Assembly (NCBI GenBank): GCA_000697335.1
Contig: JNEM01008545.1
Location: 1-12,460 of the forward strand
Length of the DNA stretch: 12,460 nucleotides
From: Conidiobolus incongruus B7586
Taxonomy: Eukaryota; Entomophthoromycota; Entomophthoromycetes; Entomophthorales; Conidiobolaceae
Reading direction: 5' to 3'
Shown here: positions 8,564 to 12,460 of the stretch, in pieces
Layout of the letters: each line of letters opens with the position of its first letter
How positions within the stretch are numbered: position 1 is the stretch's first letter
Notes under the pieces: generated by a model
Told to the model about the DNA's origin: nothing
The model's input: the letters and a program-made list of their open reading frames with translations, nothing else
Databases searched by the model: none
Made by a program: the position numbers and the translations under genes

Positions 8564-9400
8564 AATTAATGAATATTGCCATAAAAGAACAGTAATATTG
8601 TATTCAGTATCCTATATATAATCAAAAGATGTATTTAATATATAATTAGTTTAATACAAACTTGATTTTATTACTTAAAATGTTGATATGAAAACTAATT
8701 ATACAACTTAAAAACTAGTTTGATTTTTTCTAAACTTAGCTTTCTTAAATATTCAAAATAACTGATAAAATTGCGTATTGAATAATTTATTAATCATACA
8801 AATATATCCAAACTGAGCAAATTAATTATTCGCTAGTATATTAATCAACTTCCACTATTTGCAAAATGAATAATATTTAGTTTTTAATTTTAGGGAATCA
8901 ATGTTACTTGGATTTGTGTGTGATTATTCAATTTTTTGATCTAAATTTTATTGAAAATTAGTTATAAAAATGCAGTCATATTGTTTTATCCTCATAATTA
9001 ACAAGACAAGCCATACTTTTTCAAAGTCTATTAAAATATAGAGCTAATAGTGTTAACTACACTTAATTATAATTTCCAACATTAATGAACTTCTTATAAA
9101 ATATAATCGCTATGTATTCAAATAATTGAGAGTTAAGCTTTAATAAGGATCATTTTATAATAATCTTTGGATATTAAAATTTTCAAATTTGTAATAATTT
9201 TCAGGTTAATAGTTTCAAAGTAAATACTGATCAAATTTTGACAATTATTTTTAATTGATTTATAATAAAAATTTCAAAATAATCAATTTTTTTATTTAAA
9301 ACAATACAAATTTCTTATAATTTATATGGATAAAGCTTTATTGATAAGATTTTGAATTTATTTCTGAAATTAATTAACTGCTTTAATAAAGTCAAAATTA

Positions 9401-9423
9401 TAATAATAATAATAATAATAATA
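9401..9423. repeat. (TAA)n microsatellite
   Basis: Nearly eight uninterrupted TAA units. Confidence 0.9.
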
Positions 9424-11877
9424 CAATATATCTCAACTTTTTAGCCTGTCTAATATGCATTAGGTAAAAAACAGCTATTTGAACTATTATATTATAAGTA
9501 AAATTAATCAGTCTGAGATAGCATTCAAATTTCAAGATTGTTTATGAGTCATGAGTTATATCTTGAATTTTACATTGTTGTCAGAATATAGGGTTCAATT
9601 AATAGTATGATCAAATAATAAATAGTATTTATTAAAATTTCAATTATACAACTAATGGAATTTTAAATATATAACAATAAGTTATCCAAATCAATATTTA
9701 ATATTTATTGTTTCAATATATATAGTTTTCAAAATTAATAATATCAGAAATAGCAATTATAGTCAGTAGATTTAGTTTGATTCATATAAATTTAATATAT
9801 CTGAAATTAAATTTTAATCCTATTATAAATTTTATTTTTGACAAATACTTTGAATCTCTAACTTTAAGTCATAGTTTCAATTTTATAATTAAATTCAAAA
9901 TTATTCATATATTATATTTTTCAAAATTTTTTATGTTTATTTTATTTATAAAAGATTTTTTTTAATTAAAATTGTTTTATTTAATTTAATAGCTATAATT
10001 ATATTATTACTTCAAAATGCTTGATTTAAATTTAATATAATATAAAATATTTGTAATAAATAATTAATTCAAATATATTTTTTAATATTAAATTAAAATT
10101 TTACATTTTTCATATTTATATTTATCAATTGGTAAATATATACTCTAGATTGACAATTATATTTGAATATCATATAAAATAGTTATTTTTTATTTAAAGT
10201 GAATATTTGGATCTTTGATCAGTGTTATTATAAATTTGAAATGTAAATATAGGTAATTTTTGGTAAATTAATACTTTTATTGAATGGGATTAATTGATAA
10301 ATATAAATGATTTATGAATAATTTATCAACTCCGTTACATAGTATATAATTGCACAAGCTATTTTATTATTTTTTATAATAAAACTTTATCGTTGATAGG
10401 TAATATAAGTGATTAATTATTACACATTATTTTCTAATACAATCGTAATGTAATAAGTTATATCAGATTCGGAAATTTGTTAATAAATCAGAACACAATA
10501 TTAGAGTGACATAAATCATTAAATAATCGATTGTATATATTAATTTATAGATTTCATAAATTCCAATGAGCAAACTAAATAATGCATTAAATTTCAATAT
10601 TGATTTATTCTATACTCCAACAATTCAAAATATAAAACTATTTCTCAGCATATTATTAATGCTTTATCCATTAAATACGAACTTATTGATTTGGAAAACA
10701 GTTTTTAATTTTTACTGAATTTGATATTATTATAATCTGTCAGTAAATTTGTTGAAATTTTGTTATTATTATTTATATCTAATTCCTTGAAAAAATCCTT
10801 TTAAATAAGTCAATATTTTAAGATACTTTATTAATTATTATATAATAAAGATAGTCTATGGTTATTATTAAATAACAAAACACTTTATTTTTCAAATTAA
10901 TATTATAAATACATCTAAATATGAATTAAAACAATATTTACACTCCAAATAAAAAAAATATAAAAATAATAATATAATGTTTAATATATATATATCAAGA
11001 TTATAGTACATAATAGGATGTTAAAGTCTTATTTGATATTTAAAATAAATAAGCGAGAATTTAGCAATATAAATTTTATTCACTATATTCAAAAATAAAA
11101 TAAGATTTTAATGAATAAAAAATTAAATAATTTAAAATAGATATATATTAATATCAAATTAATAATAATTTAAAATAAATTAATTATTTAAGAAATATAA
11201 TTTGAAATATATTTGAAATTAACATTTATATAAATGATGTCATTAAATATGTCAAAATAATATTATATTATATCTTAACTGCAAATTGACTTATTTTACA
11301 ATTTTTTTCATTAAAATATGATTTCCAATGTCTTTATATGTAAATAAAGAAGAATAAATAAATATCAAGGATATATTATTATTAATGTTTTATATCATAA
11401 TAGAAACTGGCTGCAATAATTTATACCAATTCCTAATCTCAAATTTATTTCAATTAAAGTCAAAATGTTATATTCCTATTAAATAACTTATATTTCTACC
11501 TTTTTATCTAAACTTTCATATAATTTACTCTTTATTATATTCTATTTAAGCTATCCAAATCTTGTTTTAATAAAATCACTTTTACAGCTATATAGAATTA
11601 ATTTGATAAAATTAATAATTAATTCTCCAATTAGTTTATTTGAATAACCAAGGCTATTCCAACTTTTATAAAATAAATTAATATAGCAATTATAATTTCA
11701 AGTATTATAATAATACACAAAATAAAAAAATAAATATCTTTAGATAAAAAACTAATGAAAAATAAAGGAATAAAAGTATATATATTTGAAATTCTTATCC
11801 AATATAATATAATATTATTTATATACTATAATCTTGAATTTGTTTATTTTATTATATATAATAAACTATAATAATTA

Positions 11878-11891
11878 TTATATATATATAT
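11878..11891. repeat. Short AT-dinucleotide run
   Basis: A run of alternating T and A in one of the most AT-rich parts of the window. A similar run lies near 10985-10996. Confidence 0.7.
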
Positions 11892-12021
11892 TTTGTTGAA
11901 ATATAGATTAAAATTAATTTTCATAATTTTAAAATTTTATTTATTACTTTGTAATTTAAATAATGGGAATTTTTTACAATTGAAAAAAATAAACATTTTA
12001 ATATATAAAAAGTAAAAATAA

Positions 12022-12077
12022 ATATATATTATGAAATTAATAGTTTTTTTTATTTCTAAAAACTTTTTGCTATACTT
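12022..12077 (-). repeat. Right arm of the long-range inverted repeat
   Basis: AACTTTTTGCTATACTT at 12061-12077 is the exact reverse complement of 5-21. Further in, the match continues through the A-run and the ATTAAT block to about 12022. It points into the window, opposite to the left arm. Confidence 0.6.
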
Positions 12078-12460
12078 TTAACAAAGATCTAACTCTTAAA
12101 AAATAGTTCTTTTTATTAAAGACTGAAATTTGATATTTTACAAACCAATTAAATTTTCTTGTAGAAATTTTCTTTCCTATAAGCTAGTTTTTTAATTGCC
12201 TAAAACAATTATAATTACATAAGTTATAATCTTAAGAATATACTAGATATAGTAGTTTTTTCCAGTTATTTTTAATTAAAAAGTTTTTTATAACTTTAGA
12301 TTTATATATTTTATAATTATCATGTAAAATAATAAGTGTTCTTAAATTATATTGAGAATACTAATTAGAAATAGTTTTATTTAAAAAAGAAATATAAAGT
12401 TTACTATTAATTAATTTTCTTTTAAAAACTAAATAAGAATAGCATATGTTATTATAATCT
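12078..12460. other. AT-rich sequence outside the right repeat arm
   Basis: I see nothing coding or structured here. It resembles the neighbouring spacer in composition. Confidence 0.6.

Larger units (their letters stand above)
7761..12021. other. Long AT-rich region without a supportable gene
   Basis: About 4.3 kb with stop codons dense in all frames and no protein words, tRNA-like fold or conserved exon that I can recognise. The first several hundred bases are upstream of the SH3 gene and presumably hold its promoter. An ATG on the minus strand at 7798-7800 precedes the gene start out of frame. It would form an overlapping upstream frame if the transcript begins that far out. Confidence 0.7.

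Noticed and set aside
9009-9025. GCCATACTTTTTCAAAG, resembling the sequence at 12069-12086
   Set aside because: Only a short gapped match without the CTTTTTGC core of the inverted repeat. Not enough to call a third copy.
9777-9965. Plus-strand open frame of 62 codons
   Set aside because: Made almost wholly of AT-rich codons (Phe, Ile, Leu, Asn, Lys) with no conserved words. It is typical chance in this composition.
7761-12460. Search for tRNA, snRNA, CRISPR or viral genes
   Set aside because: No GC-containing cloverleaf, B-box-like string, regular spacer array or recognisable protein word was seen on either strand.

Overview
The window looks like nuclear DNA of an AT-rich eukaryote. Its two genes are split by many tiny introns (48-66 bases, GT...AG, usually a TAG acceptor) and are separated by very AT-rich spacers. 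The plus-strand gene is an EB1-family microtubule plus-end protein. Its wording ([26 protein letters not shown]) and its C-terminal Glu-Thr-Phe resemble fungal EB1 proteins such as Bim1. My best guess is an early-diverging, AT-rich fungus of Glomeromycotina or zoosporic/zygomycete type. The clade is an inference from composition and intron style and cannot be fixed from this window alone.

Layout. 1-1120: AT-rich spacer and EB1 upstream region, with one arm of an inverted repeat at its extreme left edge. 1121-2180 (+): EB1, five exons, 279 residues. 2181-2549: short spacer between convergent genes, holding both 3' ends. 2550-7760 (-): a 19-exon gene for a 1417-residue scaffold with three SH3 domains, two GGLFxGGxP motifs, an SxIP motif, a six-unit array of about 40 residues per unit, a capping-protein-interaction-like motif and a C-terminal coiled coil. 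7761-12460: 4.7 kb of very AT-rich DNA with no gene I can support. It contains small palindromes, microsatellites and the second arm of the inverted repeat at 12022-12077.

The most interesting reading is functional. The minus-strand gene is built like the metazoan adaptors CIN85/CD2AP, which are related in role to yeast Sla1: SH3 domains at the N-terminus, a long disordered proline/serine region, an LxHxTxxR capping-protein motif and a C-terminal coiled coil. It also carries a good SxIP motif (Ser-Arg-Ile-Pro in a Ser/Pro/basic context), the standard ligand of EB1, and it lies tail to tail with an EB1 gene. The pair could encode an actin-capping/endocytic scaffold that is loaded onto microtubule tips by its neighbour. 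The domains and motifs are seen in the sequence. The physical link between the two proteins is inference.
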